Counted from the first letter of the stretch, positions 48,894 through 58,022 are shown. The stretch: DNA of 64,000 nucleotides from Xanthobacter sp. NM-59 (GCF_021401125.1 NZ_JACBFQ010000005.1:240824-304823), one strand, 5' to 3'. A program made the numbers and translations. Notes: a model not told the origin generated them from the letters alone.

Positions 48894-50198
48894 TTATTCC
48901 TCCCCGCCGCTGCGATGCTCAGCCTCGGCAAAGCCCTGGGGCGCGTCGCCCGCATCGAAAGGCTCATCCACCTCCACGAAGGTATTGGGGTAAAAGCCGT
49001 TGAAGTGGGTGCGCAGGGCAAGGGAATAGGCCCCCATGTGGCCGATCTCGATCCAGTCGCCCGTGTCCACGCTCGCCGGCAGGTAAAAGGGACGCGAGAG
49101 CACGTCGACACTGTCGCAGGTGGCGCCATAGATCCGGAAGGGCTCAAGGGCGGCCGCCCGCACCGGCCTGCGGCGCCGCGCCGGATCGGGAATATGGCGC
49201 ACGGGCAGCAGGATCTTTCCGGTCCAGGAATCCGACAGGGACGCCCAGATGCCGTCATTGATGTAGAGCCGCTGCCCCTTCTTCAGCAGCACCCGCACGA
49301 TCACCGAAAATGACCGCGCGACGATGACCCGCCCCGGCTCGGCCACCAGCGGCACGCCGGAAAAGCCATGGCGCTCCACCGCTCCGCCAAGGCCGGCGAG
49401 AATCTCGCTCAACGGCGGCATCGCCTTGTCCTCGCGACGCGGATCGCGCGCATAAAGCGCGGGGAAACCGCCGCCCACGTCGAGGCCAACGAGGGGGACG
49501 CCCGCCGCGTCGCGCACTTCGGCGGCGATGGCGATGGCCCGTTCGTAGGTGGAGGCGTCTTCCACCTGGCTGCCCACGTGGAAGCACAGCCCGCAGCGGA
49601 TGCCGAGGCCATGGATCCGGCGCAGCAGCTCCGCCCCATGGCCGGGCGCCGCGCCGAACTTGCGCGAGAGCTCGTAGGCCGCCTCCCCCTTGGTGGCGAT
49701 GCGGACGAATAGCGTGAGATCCTGAGGGTCGAGATCCAGCCCACGCACGATGCGCAGGATCTTGGCCACCTCGTCCTCGTGATCGAGGGCCATGGCGCGA
49801 ACCCGATAATGCTCCAGCGCCAGGCGAATATCGGCCTGCGCCTTGACCGGATGCATGTAGAGCAGCTCGGCCCCGGGGCAGACCGCCCGCGCGGCGGCGA
49901 ACTCGGCCGGGCTCGCCACGTCGAAGGTGGAGATACCGCAGCGCGCCAGGGTGTCGAGCACCATGGGCTCGCCATTGGTCTTCACCGCATAGGCGGTCTT
50001 GCCCGGAAAGGCGGAGAGGAACGTCCGCGCATCCGCCCGCAGCACGTCGGGCCGGAAGCAATATACGGGGTGGTCGGGTCGCAACTCCAGGGCCGCCGCA
50101 CGGCCGCTGGGGAAGCGCGGAAGGCGCCCCCGATCTCCCCCATCAGGCGCCGCGCGACCATTCTCCCCCATGCCGAAAGCGAAACGTGATTGAGACAC
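48894..50198 (-). CDS. Type III PLP-dependent (ornithine/lysine-type) decarboxylase
   Basis: A 434-residue alanine-racemase-fold decarboxylase. The PLP lysine is in KTAYAVKTNGEP, the phosphate-binding glycine loop in LDVGGGFP, EPGR in VAEPGRVIV, and the substrate-site CDSxD motif in YGATCDSVDVL, diagnostic of ornithine/lysine decarboxylases. It would make putrescine (or cadaverine). I chose a GTG at 50198 because GGGAGG lies seven bases upstream; the next ATG (50171) has no ribosome site. Related enzymes for diaminopimelate or carboxynorspermidine are less likely. Confidence 0.85.
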   Translation of the reverse strand: MSQSRFAFGMGENGRAAPDGGDRGRLPRFPSGRAAALELRPDHPVYCFRPDVLRADARTFLSAFPGKTAYAVKTNGEPMVLDTLARCGISTFDVASPAEFAAARAVCPGAELLYMHPVKAQADIRLALEHYRVRAMALDHEDEVAKILRIVRGLDLDPQDLTLFVRIATKGEAAYELSRKFGAAPGHGAELLRRIHGLGIRCGLCFHVGSQVEDASTYERAIAIAAEVRDAAGVPLVGLDVGGGFPALYARDPRREDKAMPPLSEILAGLGGAVERHGFSGVPLVAEPGRVIVARSFSVIVRVLLKKGQRLYINDGIWASLSDSWTGKILLPVRHIPDPARRRRPVRAAALEPFRIYGATCDSVDVLSRPFYLPASVDTGDWIEIGHMGAYSLALRTHFNGFYPNTFVEVDEPFDAGDAPQGFAEAEHRSGGEE

Positions 50199-50402
50199 GA
50201 GATGCCTCCCTGCGTTCCCGCGACATCGCCAGCCCAGCCCGCATCCCGGCAAGGACCCGCGCGCCCGCCACGGACAGGGTGCCGCTCCGTTGACGATTTC
50301 TCAAGGAGTGTGGCTCCGTTGCGCTTGACCAACCGGTTCGACGGCGCCATCGTTCGCACCGATTTGGCCGCATTGCGGCAACAGCGACGAGTGGAGACGA
50401 CC

Positions 50403-50906
50403 ATGGGGAATGGGGTGCGCACCGCGAACGGCAAGGCGAACCGCAGGGTTTTCGGTCGTCTGGCCAGCTTCGGGGCGGCCGCTTTTGCCGTGGCGTTGGG
50501 CCTTAGCGCCCCCCGCGCCGAGGCCGCCAATCTGCTGGAGCTGAATTTCTGGCTCTCCGGCCCCAATTATTCCGGCGATGTGCCGGCCTGCGACGAGCAG
50601 TCCGCGCTCAATCTCATCGCCCAGCGCTTCGGCGAGACGGAGCGGCGGTTCTGGTCCTCGGACCTCACCATCACCCAGTTCGAGCATCTGAGCGAGATCG
50701 CTTTCCGGCCGTGGGGTCCTGAATATCTGCCGCGCCGCTATTGCCGCGGCACCGTCTACACCTCCGATGCCCACAAGCGCCCGATCTACTACGCCATTGT
50801 CGAATCGGGTGGTTTCGTCGGCGCCTCCTGGGGCGTGGAATGGTGCATCGTAGGCCTTGACCGCGAATATGCCTTCGCTCCGTCCTGCAAGATGGTTCAG
50901 CCGTGA
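50403..50906 (+). CDS. Conserved secreted protein, unknown function
   Basis: A 167-residue exported protein with a long signal region (hydrophobic residues 24-37, ending AEA). The mature chain has four cysteines (VPACDEQ, RRYCRGT, VEWCIVG, APSCKMV) that could make two disulphides, and a tryptophan-rich pattern (RFWSSDLTI, FRPWGPEYLP). Similar small proteins occur across Hyphomicrobiales without known function. The ATG at 50403 is chosen because the upstream frame lacks signal character. It is divergent from the decarboxylase. Confidence 0.75.
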   Translation: MGNGVRTANGKANRRVFGRLASFGAAAFAVALGLSAPRAEAANLLELNFWLSGPNYSGDVPACDEQSALNLIAQRFGETERRFWSSDLTITQFEHLSEIAFRPWGPEYLPRRYCRGTVYTSDAHKRPIYYAIVESGGFVGASWGVEWCIVGLDREYAFAPSCKMVQP

Positions 50907-51031
50907 GGCCTGCGGCGGTCCCGCCGCGCGTGCGTGGGCCGTCCATCACCCCTTCCATCCGTCAGGGGCGGCGAGACAGGCAACGGCTGGGCCCGCTCGG
51001 CGCGGGGCAGCATTTTGACACCGCGGTCCGC

Positions 51032-51700
51032 ATGCTCGCGGTCCTGCTCCTTCTCCTGGCGGCCGGCGGTGCGCATCCCGCGTGGGCGGAAGCACGCCAG
51101 CCCCGTGCTGAGGCAGCCACGCCCGACGGCTTCGATTTCTACGTGCTCTCCTTGTCCTGGTCGCCGACCTATTGCGAGGCCCAGGGCCCCCGTGCCGCCA
51201 ATGAACCGCAGTGCGCCCTGAGCCGCCCCTATGCGTTCGTGGTGCACGGCCTGTGGCCGCAATATGAGCGCGGCTTCCCGGAATTTTGCGAGCAGCCGGC
51301 CCCCTACGTGTCCAACCGGCTCGTGGATTCCATGTTGGACATCATGCCGAGCAAGCGGCTGGTGATCCACGAATGGAAAAAGCACGGCACCTGCTCCGGC
51401 CTTGATGCCCAGGGCTATTTCGCCGCCATCCGGGCCGCACGCAAAAAGGTGGTGGTGCCGGCCGAGCTCGCCCGGCTCGACGACTACCTGATGGTGTCGC
51501 CCCAGGATCTGGAAACCGCCTTCCGGACCGCCAATCCGGGGCTTCAACCGGACATGATGTCGGTCGACTGCGACAAGCGTCGCCTGCGCGAGGTACGCAT
51601 CTGCCTGTCGCGCGACTTCGCCTTCCGCTCCTGCCCGGAGGTGGACCGGCGCTCCTGCCGCCTGCCGAAGATGGTGATGCCCCCCGTGCGCGGCAATTGA
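51032..51700 (+). CDS. Ribonuclease T2 family protein
   Basis: A 222-residue secreted ribonuclease. It has a signal peptide (residues 1-20, ending AWA). The two catalytic T2 boxes are CAS1 at FVVHGLWPQYE and CAS2 at IHEWKKHGTCSG, each with the active-site histidines. FDFYVLSLSWSPTYC is the usual entry strand. It degrades RNA in the periplasm or outside the cell, releasing 3'-phosphates. The ATG at 51032 is used because it starts the hydrophobic signal; a longer frame upstream lacks coding features. Confidence 0.93.
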   Translation: MLAVLLLLLAAGGAHPAWAEARQPRAEAATPDGFDFYVLSLSWSPTYCEAQGPRAANEPQCALSRPYAFVVHGLWPQYERGFPEFCEQPAPYVSNRLVDSMLDIMPSKRLVIHEWKKHGTCSGLDAQGYFAAIRAARKKVVVPAELARLDDYLMVSPQDLETAFRTANPGLQPDMMSVDCDKRRLREVRICLSRDFAFRSCPEVDRRSCRLPKMVMPPVRGN

Positions 51701-51728
51701 AGCCTGCGCCTCGCACTATTTTCCATGT

Positions 51729-51752
51729 GACCGATCGCGCGTGTGATCGGTC
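51729..51752. terminator. Hairpin after the RNase T2 gene
   Basis: GACCGATC (51729-51736) pairs with GATCGGTC (51745-51752), an 8-base loop. It lies 28 bases after the RNase T2 stop. No T-run follows, so it may be a weak terminator or 3'-end structure. Confidence 0.45.
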
Positions 51753-51779
51753 GTGAAAACGGGGCGCACTTTCTATAGA

Positions 51780-51812
51780 TGCGTGTGCGGGGGTGGCAGC
51801 CCCGCACACGCA
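51780..51812. promoter_or_regulatory. Strong hairpin just before rlmJ
   Basis: A 13-bp stem (51780-51792 with 51800-51812) with a 7-base loop, ending 31 bases before the rlmJ ATG. It is preceded by a TATAGAT sequence, so the stem may lie at the start of the rlmJ message. Confidence 0.5.
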
Positions 51813-51843
51813 CGCCACAAACACGCCCGGTGACCCCGCCCCC

Positions 51844-52692
51844 ATGAACTATCGCCACGCTTTCCATGCCGGCAATCCGGCCGATGTGATGAAGCACGCC
51901 GTGCTCGCCCGCGTTCTCACCTATCTCGCCAAGAAGGAAGCGCCCTTCCGCGTGCTGGATACCCATGCGGGCGCGGGGCTTTACGACCTCGACGGCGCCA
52001 GCGCCCAGCGCACCTTGGAGGCGGAAGCGGGCATCGAGACCCTTCTGGCCGCCGATCTGCCGGAGAAGGTGACGGCGCTGCTCGCGCCCTATTTCGAGAC
52101 GATCCGGAACCTGCGGGCGGAAGGACGGCGCCTCTATCCCGGCTCGCCGGCCCTGGCCCTTGCGCTGTCGCGGCCGCAGGACCGCTTCCTGTTCTGCGAG
52201 CTCAACAAGGATGAGCGCGCGAAGCTGGAGAAGCGGCTGGGCGACGACCACCGCGCCAAGATCCTGCCGCAGGACGGCTGGCAGGCGCTGGGCGCCCACC
52301 TGCCCCCGCGCGAGCGGCGCGGCCTGGTGCTGGTGGATCCTCCGTTCGAGGAGCAGGGGGAGTTTTCCCGCTTGGTGGAAGGCCTGAAGACCGCGCACGC
52401 CCGCTTCGCCACCGGCATTCTCATGCTGTGGTACCCGATCAAGGACCTGCGGGCGGTGGATGCCTTCCGTCGCGAGGTGGCGCAGCTGAAGCTGCCCAAG
52501 ACGCTGCGGGTGGAGATCGATTTTTCGGAGGTGCGCAGCCTCGATACGCTGTCGGGCAGCGGGCTCATTATCGTCAATCCGCCCTTCACCCTGGCGGATG
52601 AGGCCCGCACCATCCTCACCGCAATCAACCCGCTGATGGCGAAGGACGGCAAGGGGCGGGTGCGCGTGTCCTGGCTCACCGCGGAACGCTGA
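51844..52692 (+). CDS. rlmJ: 23S rRNA (adenine-2030-N6) methyltransferase
   Basis: A 282-residue SAM-dependent RNA methyltransferase. The RlmJ N-terminus is MNYRHAFHAGNPADVMKHAVL; the SAM site includes VLDTHAGAGLYDL; the catalytic motif IV is VLVDPPFEEQGE; the C-terminus has LSGSGLIIVNPPFTL. The ATG at 51844 is the family start. It modifies A2030 in the large-subunit rRNA. The GST gene follows after about 70 bases. Confidence 0.95.
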   Translation: MNYRHAFHAGNPADVMKHAVLARVLTYLAKKEAPFRVLDTHAGAGLYDLDGASAQRTLEAEAGIETLLAADLPEKVTALLAPYFETIRNLRAEGRRLYPGSPALALALSRPQDRFLFCELNKDERAKLEKRLGDDHRAKILPQDGWQALGAHLPPRERRGLVLVDPPFEEQGEFSRLVEGLKTAHARFATGILMLWYPIKDLRAVDAFRREVAQLKLPKTLRVEIDFSEVRSLDTLSGSGLIIVNPPFTLADEARTILTAINPLMAKDGKGRVRVSWLTAER

Positions 52693-52761
52693 GCGCCTCC
52701 TGGTTGGGTGAAGAAAATCCCGGAAAGGTGTAGGGATGCGCGCCCTGCCCTCGAAAGCCGG

Positions 52762-53367
52762 ATGGCCTTCATGCTCCTGCGCTATTCTGCCACCTCGCCA
52801 TTTGCCCGCAAGATCCGCCTCGCCGCTGCCATTCTCGGGCTTCCGCTGGACCTCCAGCTGGCCGACACCGTCGACCCGAGCGACACGCTGCGCCAGCAGA
52901 ACCCGCTCGGCAAGGTGCCGACCCTGCTCACTGATGACGGCGAATGGCTCTACGATTCGAGCGTCATCCTCGCCTATCTCGACCAGGTGGCCGGTGGCGG
53001 CAAGCTGCTTCCCAAGGAGCCCAAGGCCTATATCGGCGCGCTGAAGCTGCAGGCGCTGGCGGACGGGCTGATGGATGCCGGCGTGCTGGTGCTCTACGAA
53101 GGACGCTTCCGCCCGGTGGAGAAGCACGAGGACAAGTGGCTGGACCACCAGCGCCAGAAGATGGCCCGCGCCCTGGACGCGCTGGACGCGGCGCCACCGG
53201 CCGCCGATGGCCCCATTGGCGTGGGTGAAATCTCGCTGGCCTGCGCGCTCGGCTTCCTGGATTTCCGCTTCGGCGGCGAATGGCGGGCGAACCACCCCCG
53301 CTTGGTGGCCTGGCAGGAGGCCTTCGCCGGCCGCTGCCCCATGTTTGCCGAGACCACGCCGCGCTGA
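52762..53367 (+). CDS. Glutathione S-transferase family protein
   Basis: A 201-residue GST. N-terminal thioredoxin-like domain: MLLRYSATSPFARKIRLAAAILGL (active-site Ser/Thr region SATSPFARK), the cis-Pro LGKVPTLLTDDG and LYDSSVILAYLDQ. The C-terminal domain ends in PIGVGEISLACALGFLDFRFGGEWRANHPRLVAW. This resembles the YibF/DCM-type bacterial GSTs. The start at 52762 or 52771 is open. It is distinct from the GST at 43.4 kb. Confidence 0.9.
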   Translation: MAFMLLRYSATSPFARKIRLAAAILGLPLDLQLADTVDPSDTLRQQNPLGKVPTLLTDDGEWLYDSSVILAYLDQVAGGGKLLPKEPKAYIGALKLQALADGLMDAGVLVLYEGRFRPVEKHEDKWLDHQRQKMARALDALDAAPPAADGPIGVGEISLACALGFLDFRFGGEWRANHPRLVAWQEAFAGRCPMFAETTPR

Positions 53368-53386
53368 GGCGCACGCCACGTGAGAA

Positions 53387-53419
53387 AAAGGGCCGGCGGC
53401 ATCACACCGCCGGCCCTTT
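53387..53419. terminator. Bidirectional terminator between GST and aminotransferase
   Basis: AAAGGGCCGGCGG (53387-53399) pairs with CCGCCGGCCCTTT (53407-53419): 13 bp with a 7-base loop. A-run on the left and T-rich sequence on the right suit both convergent genes. Confidence 0.85.
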
Positions 53420-53429
53420 CATTTTGCAA

Positions 53430-54851
53430 TCACGCGGCCGCGCCGACGCGCGGCACGGGAACCATGAGGCCGCGCTTTTTCAGCTCCGCATGGGTCAGGT
53501 CCAGCACCTTCCAGGCGGTGTTCACCAGCAGGTCGGCCTCGGCGTGGGAGAGGGTGAAGGGTGGGGCCAGAATCAGGCCGTCGCGCACCGCGCGCATGAT
53601 CAGCCCCTCGCGGAAGGAGAAGTCGCGGCAGATGAGGCCCACCGTGCCCTCTTCGCCGGCGAAGGCGGCGCGGGTGTCCTTGTCGGGGGTCAGCTCCAGC
53701 GCGCCGATCAGGCCCACCATGCGCGCCTCGCCCACCAGCGGATGCTCGGCCAGCTTCAGCCATCGTTCCTGGAGATAGGGCCCGATATCGTACTTCACCC
53801 GTTCGACCAGCTTTTCCTCATGCATGATCTTGAGGTTGGCCAGCGCCGCCGCGCAGCCGCCGGGATGGCCGGAATAGGTGTAGCCGTGGTTGAACTCGCC
53901 CCCATGCTCGATGAAGCCTTCCGCCACCTTGTCGCCGACGATGACGCCGCCGAGGGGGAAATAGCCGGAGGTGATGCCCTTGGCGAAGGTGATGATGTCC
54001 GGCTTCACGCCCATGAACTGGCTGCCGAACCATTCACCCGTGCGTCCGAAGCCGCAGATGACCTCGTCGCAGATCAGCAGCACGTCGCGCTCGCGGCAGA
54101 TCTTCTCCACCTCGGGCCAGTAGCTGGCGGGCGGGATGATGACGCCGCCGGCGCCCTGGATGGGCTCGCCGATGAAGGCGGCCACATTTTCCGCCCCCGC
54201 CTCGTCGATGGCGCGGGCCACCTCGCGGGCGGCATAAAGGCCGAATTCGTCGGGGTCCATGGCGCCGCCCTCGGCCCACCAATAGGGCTGCTGCACATGG
54301 ATGATGCCGGGAATGGGCAGGCCGCCCTGCGCGTGCATGGGCGTCATGCCGCCGAGCGAGGCGCCGCCCATGGTGGAGCCGTGATAGGCATTCTTGCGCG
54401 AGATGAAGATGGATTTCTGCGGCCGGCCCATGGAGGCCCAATAATGCCGCACCAGCCGCAGCACCGTATCAATGGCCTCCGAGCCACCGGAGGTGAAGAA
54501 GACGTGGCTCATGCCCTCCGGCGCCACGTCGGAAATGGCGGCGGCGAGCTCGGCGGCGGCTGGATGCGTAGTCTTGAAGAAGGTGTTGTAATAATCGAGC
54601 TGGTGCAGCTGGGCGGCGATGGCATCCACGATGTCCTTGCGCCCGTGGCCGACCTGGGAGCACCACAGGCCGCTCATGCCATCCAAGATCTTGTTCCCGT
54701 CGCTGTCGTAGACATAGACCCCTTCCGCCTTGGTGATGACACGCACGCCTTCGGCGTTGAGCGCCTTGGTGTCCGAGAACGGATGCAGGTGGTGGGCGGC
54801 GTCGAGCGCGCGCCAGTGGGCCGTCGAGTTGGACAGGGGGGAGGATGACAC
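53430..54851 (-). CDS. Class III aminotransferase, putrescine--pyruvate type
   Basis: A 473-residue omega-aminotransferase. Motifs: GLWCSQVGHGRKDIVDAI, FFTSGGSEAIDTVLRL, AYHGSTMGGASLGG, the PLP aspartate in LLICDEVICGFGRTGEWFG, and the Schiff-base lysine in ITFAKGITSGYFPLGG. Sequence and layout match SpuC-like putrescine:pyruvate transaminases, though beta-alanine or other omega-amines are possible. I chose a GTG at 54851 with AGGAG ten bases upstream; an ATG at 54923 would add a poorly conserved leader. It fits with the aldehyde dehydrogenase at 56.2 kb. Confidence 0.88.
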   Translation of the reverse strand: MSSSPLSNSTAHWRALDAAHHLHPFSDTKALNAEGVRVITKAEGVYVYDSDGNKILDGMSGLWCSQVGHGRKDIVDAIAAQLHQLDYYNTFFKTTHPAAAELAAAISDVAPEGMSHVFFTSGGSEAIDTVLRLVRHYWASMGRPQKSIFISRKNAYHGSTMGGASLGGMTPMHAQGGLPIPGIIHVQQPYWWAEGGAMDPDEFGLYAAREVARAIDEAGAENVAAFIGEPIQGAGGVIIPPASYWPEVEKICRERDVLLICDEVICGFGRTGEWFGSQFMGVKPDIITFAKGITSGYFPLGGVIVGDKVAEGFIEHGGEFNHGYTYSGHPGGCAAALANLKIMHEEKLVERVKYDIGPYLQERWLKLAEHPLVGEARMVGLIGALELTPDKDTRAAFAGEEGTVGLICRDFSFREGLIMRAVRDGLILAPPFTLSHAEADLLVNTAWKVLDLTHAELKKRGLMVPVPRVGAAA

Positions 54852-55062
54852 GATGCAGTTGCTCCTAGTGAGCCCGCGCGGCAGCCCCGTGTCGGGCCCT
54901 GGGGAGCCCGTCTCTGGGCGCATCGCGGCGCTTGTCCAGCAAATTTGAATTCCTGTTTCCCGTCAAGAAACAGCGCAGCATGACGCCGCGATGACGCCAT
55001 GCGCCGTCGCCTCATGATATATCCGACGGCGCACGGAACCGGGCGAGGAAAGGCCTTCGCAT

Positions 55063-55707
55063 ATGGAAGCGGACTTCTGGCAGGCACGCTGGGCCAACAA
55101 CCAGATCGGATTTCACGAAGGCAAGACCAACGCCTTCCTGGAGAAATATTTCGACAGGCTCGCTTTACCCCCCGGCGCGCGGGTCTTCGTGCCCCTGTGC
55201 GGCAAGACGCGCGACATCGCCTGGCTGCTCTCACGCGGGGTGAAGGTGGCAGGGGCGGAGCTGTGCGCGCTTGCCGTGGCGCAATTGTTCGAGGAACTGG
55301 GGGTCGAGCCCACCATCACGGCCATGGGTCCGCTGATGCGCTATGCCGCCCCCTCCATCGAGATCTTCCAGGGCGACATCTTCCAGCTCACCGCCGACGC
55401 GCTCGGCCCCGTGGACGCCGTTTACGACCGCGCGGCCCTGGTGGCGCTGCCGGCGGAGATGCGCCGCCTTTACACCCGGCATATCCTGGAGCTGACCGGC
55501 GGCGTGCCGCAACTGCTGCTGGTGATCGCCTATGACCAGTCGGCCGCCGATGGCCCGCCCTTCGCCGTGGGCGGGGAAGAGGTCCACGCCCATTATGACG
55601 GCGCCTACACCATCGCCCACCTTGATTGCCAGCCCCTGCCGGGCGGCCTGAAGGGCAAATGCGAGGCGACCGACAATGCCTGGCTGCTCACCCGGGCCAA
55701 GCCCTAG
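55063..55707 (+). CDS. tpm: Thiopurine S-methyltransferase
   Basis: A 214-residue SAM-dependent methyltransferase of the bacterial TPMT family. It begins MEADFWQARWANNQIGFHEG (the FWxxRW entry). SAM-binding LPPGARVFVPLCGKTRDIAWL and AELCALAVAQLFEELG follow, then the FQGDIFQL loop and VYDRAALVALP. Bacterial members methylate selenite, tellurite or thiol compounds and so relate to metalloid resistance. GAGGAAAGG lies upstream of the ATG. It is divergent from the aminotransferase. Confidence 0.93.
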   Translation: MEADFWQARWANNQIGFHEGKTNAFLEKYFDRLALPPGARVFVPLCGKTRDIAWLLSRGVKVAGAELCALAVAQLFEELGVEPTITAMGPLMRYAAPSIEIFQGDIFQLTADALGPVDAVYDRAALVALPAEMRRLYTRHILELTGGVPQLLLVIAYDQSAADGPPFAVGGEEVHAHYDGAYTIAHLDCQPLPGGLKGKCEATDNAWLLTRAKP

Positions 55708-56203
55708 GCTTGATCGACCGTCAAGAAACGCAGGTTGCCGAACGGCGCGTTCCCTCTCCCACTTTGGGGAGGGAGCGCGGACCACCTCAGTGGGGCGGAA
55801 GCTCGGCCTTTGAGGCTTTTTGGCGCTGCAAGGCAGCGCCTTTCGATTCGCGACCGGGCCCGCCTTCCCTGCGGTTTTGCCCCCTCCCCGCAAGCGGGAG
55901 AGGGAAGAGCGGCGCGCAGAGCACGTTGATGCATCGGCAGGCCCGCGCCGCCTGCACCAAATGGCGGTGACTCCAAAGCGGCTGGCCAGGGATTGGGCGT
56001 TCCGCCCGGCCCAATCGTCCCCTCCAAGCCGTGAACAGCTGTCCGGCGGAACTCCTCAGCAGGCAAAAGGCGAGAAACTGGGCCGGCAGGGAGGGCAGGC
56101 TTCATGCCATTGGCGCCGGTTTTCGACCGGCACCACAAGCCCCCCCTGAGCACCGACCGGGCTTGACCTGCGGCCCATGAGCCGTGCTCACGGGCCGTTG
56201 GGA
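55708..56203. other. 496-base gap between tpm and the aldehyde dehydrogenase
   Basis: No gene is credible here. The first half contains an inverted-repeat element (55750-55906). The second half is plain GC-rich sequence with only low-quality open frames. Since tpm and the aldehyde dehydrogenase are convergent, this is a tail-to-tail spacer. Confidence 0.5.
55750..55906. repeat. Inverted-repeat element, possibly a dispersed palindromic repeat
   Basis: The left arm (55750-55773, starting TTCCCTCTCCC) and the right arm (55882-55906, ending GGGAGAGGGAA) are inverted near-copies about 24 bases long, flanking roughly 108 bases. Each arm is itself a hairpin (CCTCCCC...GGGGAGG type). Similar CCCTCCC/GGGAGGG palindromes lie at 14438-14497. 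Confidence 0.6.
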
Positions 56204-57682
56204 TCAAAGGCGCGTCCAGACGGTCTTGAGGTCCGAATATTTCTCCAGAGCGTGCAAGGACTTGTCGCGCCCGAAGCCGGACTGCTTCACGCCGCCGAAG
56301 GGCGTGGTGATGTCGTCGGCATCGAAGCAGTTCACATAGACGATGCCCGCCTTGAACCGCCGCGCCACCTTGTGCGCCGCCGCAAGGTCGCCGCTCCACA
56401 CCGCCGCGCCGAGGCCGTAGACGGTGCCGTTGGCGATCTCCACCGCCTCGTCGAGCCCGTCGAAACCGATCACGGACAGCACCGGGCCGAAGATTTCCTG
56501 CTGAGCCAAGGCGGAGTTTGGCGCCACATCGTCGAACACGGTGGGGGCGACGAACACGCCGCCCGTCTCCTGGTGCACCGCCGTGCCGCCGGTGACCACC
56601 CGCGCGCCCTCCGCAACGCCGCGATCGATGGCGGCGAGGATGCGCTGCTGGTGCTCCCGGCTCACCACCGCGCCGGCCGGCGCCGCCGGATCCAGCGGAT
56701 TGGCCGGCATCCAGCGGGGCGCGAGGGCGGCGATACGGGCGACCAGATCGGCCCGGATGCGGTTGTCCACCAGCAGCCGCGAGGCGGCCGTGCACATCTC
56801 CCCCTGATTGAAGAAGATGCCACCGGCCACGGCTTCCGCCACCGCGTCCAGGTCCGGCACGTCGTGGGCCACCACGAAGGCGGTCTTGCCGCCCAGCTCC
56901 AGATAGACGCGCTTCAGGTTGCTGTCGGCGGAATAGCGCATGAAATAGCGGCCCACCTCGGTGGAGCCGGTGAAGGCCAGAGCGTCCACGTCCATGTGCA
57001 GGCCCAGCGCCTTGCCCGCTTCCACGCCCAGGCCCGGCACCACGTTGAACACGCCGTCCGGAATGCCCGCCTCGTGGGCCAGCTCCGCCAGGCGCAGGGC
57101 GGTGAGGGGCGATTCCTCGGCCGGCTTCAGCACCACGGAATTGCCCATGGCGAGCGCCGGCGCCACCTTCCAGGCAGCCATGATCATGGGGAAGTTCCAG
57201 GGCGTCACGCAGCCCACCACCCCCAGCGGCTCGCGCAGGATGAGGGCGAGATTGTCGGCCGTGGTCGGGGCCACCTCGCCATAGACCTTGTCGGCGCACT
57301 CGCCGTAATACGCGAAGCAATCGGCGGTGGCGCGCACGTCCACGGCGCGGGCGTCGGAGATGGGCTTGCCCATGTTGAGGCTCTCGGTGAGAGCCAGCTC
57401 GTCGCCATGGGCGCGGATCAGCTCGGCGAAGCGCTGCAGGGTGCGCTTGCGCTCCAGCGGGCGCTGGCCAGACCAGCGGCGATCCTCGAACGCCCGGCGG
57501 GCGGCAGTCACGGCCCGGTCGATATCGGCGGCATCGCCGGCGGCGACGTCTGCCAGAACCCGGCCCGTGGCCGGATTGACGGCGCTGAAGGTGCGCCCCG
57601 AAGCGGCGGGCACGAAGGCGCCGTCGATGAAGGCCTGGGTGCGAAAAGTGGGGTGCTCTACAGGTTCCGCCGTCGCGGTCAT
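56204..57682 (-). CDS. Aldehyde dehydrogenase (gamma-aminobutyraldehyde/PuuC-like)
   Basis: A 492-residue NAD(P)-dependent aldehyde dehydrogenase. Motifs: TPWNFPMIMAAWKVAPALAMGNSVVLKPAEESP, the cofactor FTGSTEVGRY, the general-base glutamate in YLELGGKTAFVV and the catalytic cysteine in FFNQGEMCTAASR. The C-terminal end has TPFGGVKQSGFGRDKSLHALEKYSDLKTVW, as in PuuC/AldH enzymes for gamma-glutamyl- or aminobutyraldehyde. The ATG at 57682 is used. It would take the aldehyde made by the putrescine aminotransferase; the substrate is inferred. Confidence 0.9.
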   Translation of the reverse strand: MTATAEPVEHPTFRTQAFIDGAFVPAASGRTFSAVNPATGRVLADVAAGDAADIDRAVTAARRAFEDRRWSGQRPLERKRTLQRFAELIRAHGDELALTESLNMGKPISDARAVDVRATADCFAYYGECADKVYGEVAPTTADNLALILREPLGVVGCVTPWNFPMIMAAWKVAPALAMGNSVVLKPAEESPLTALRLAELAHEAGIPDGVFNVVPGLGVEAGKALGLHMDVDALAFTGSTEVGRYFMRYSADSNLKRVYLELGGKTAFVVAHDVPDLDAVAEAVAGGIFFNQGEMCTAASRLLVDNRIRADLVARIAALAPRWMPANPLDPAAPAGAVVSREHQQRILAAIDRGVAEGARVVTGGTAVHQETGGVFVAPTVFDDVAPNSALAQQEIFGPVLSVIGFDGLDEAVEIANGTVYGLGAAVWSGDLAAAHKVARRFKAGIVYVNCFDADDITTPFGGVKQSGFGRDKSLHALEKYSDLKTVWTRL

Positions 57683-58022
57683 GATGGCTCCTCGGCCGCG
57701 AAATGGGCCTCGAGCGTCAAAACTGGCGTGGCGCCGGGGGCGGCGTCAAGGCAAGGCAGCGCAATCCACGCTCTTTCGCCGGCAAAATCTCAACCTGGAA
57801 AGCCAGCCGAAGCAGCCCCGCCAACGTCACTCATCCCCGCGCCCGCCGGTCCCGCAACAGAGGCGAGCACGCCAGCAGAGGGTTCGGCGATTTGCCGGCG
57901 AATTTTAAATTTCCCTTCATTAATCAATAAATTGTAAACGCGCGCCGCGACGGCGCGCGCGCAAAGGCGCGGCCAGGAGAGCGCACCGGCGGCTCTGAAA
58001 TTCAAGTGCGTTGGAAGGGGCC
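57683..58022. other. 340-base gap: aldehyde dehydrogenase promoter region and yacG downstream region
   Basis: It contains a short AT-rich tract (about 57900-57936), plausible as part of a promoter, and one GC-rich hairpin at 57939-57959. No small gene or operator is recognised. Confidence 0.45.
57939..57959 (-). terminator. Probable terminator of maf-yacG
   Basis: CGCGCGCCG (57939-57947) pairs with CGGCGCGCG (57951-57959), 9 bp with a 3-base loop. On the minus strand it is followed by an AT-rich stretch beginning TTTACAATTTATT, a weak T-tail. It lies 64 bases after the yacG stop. Confidence 0.55.
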
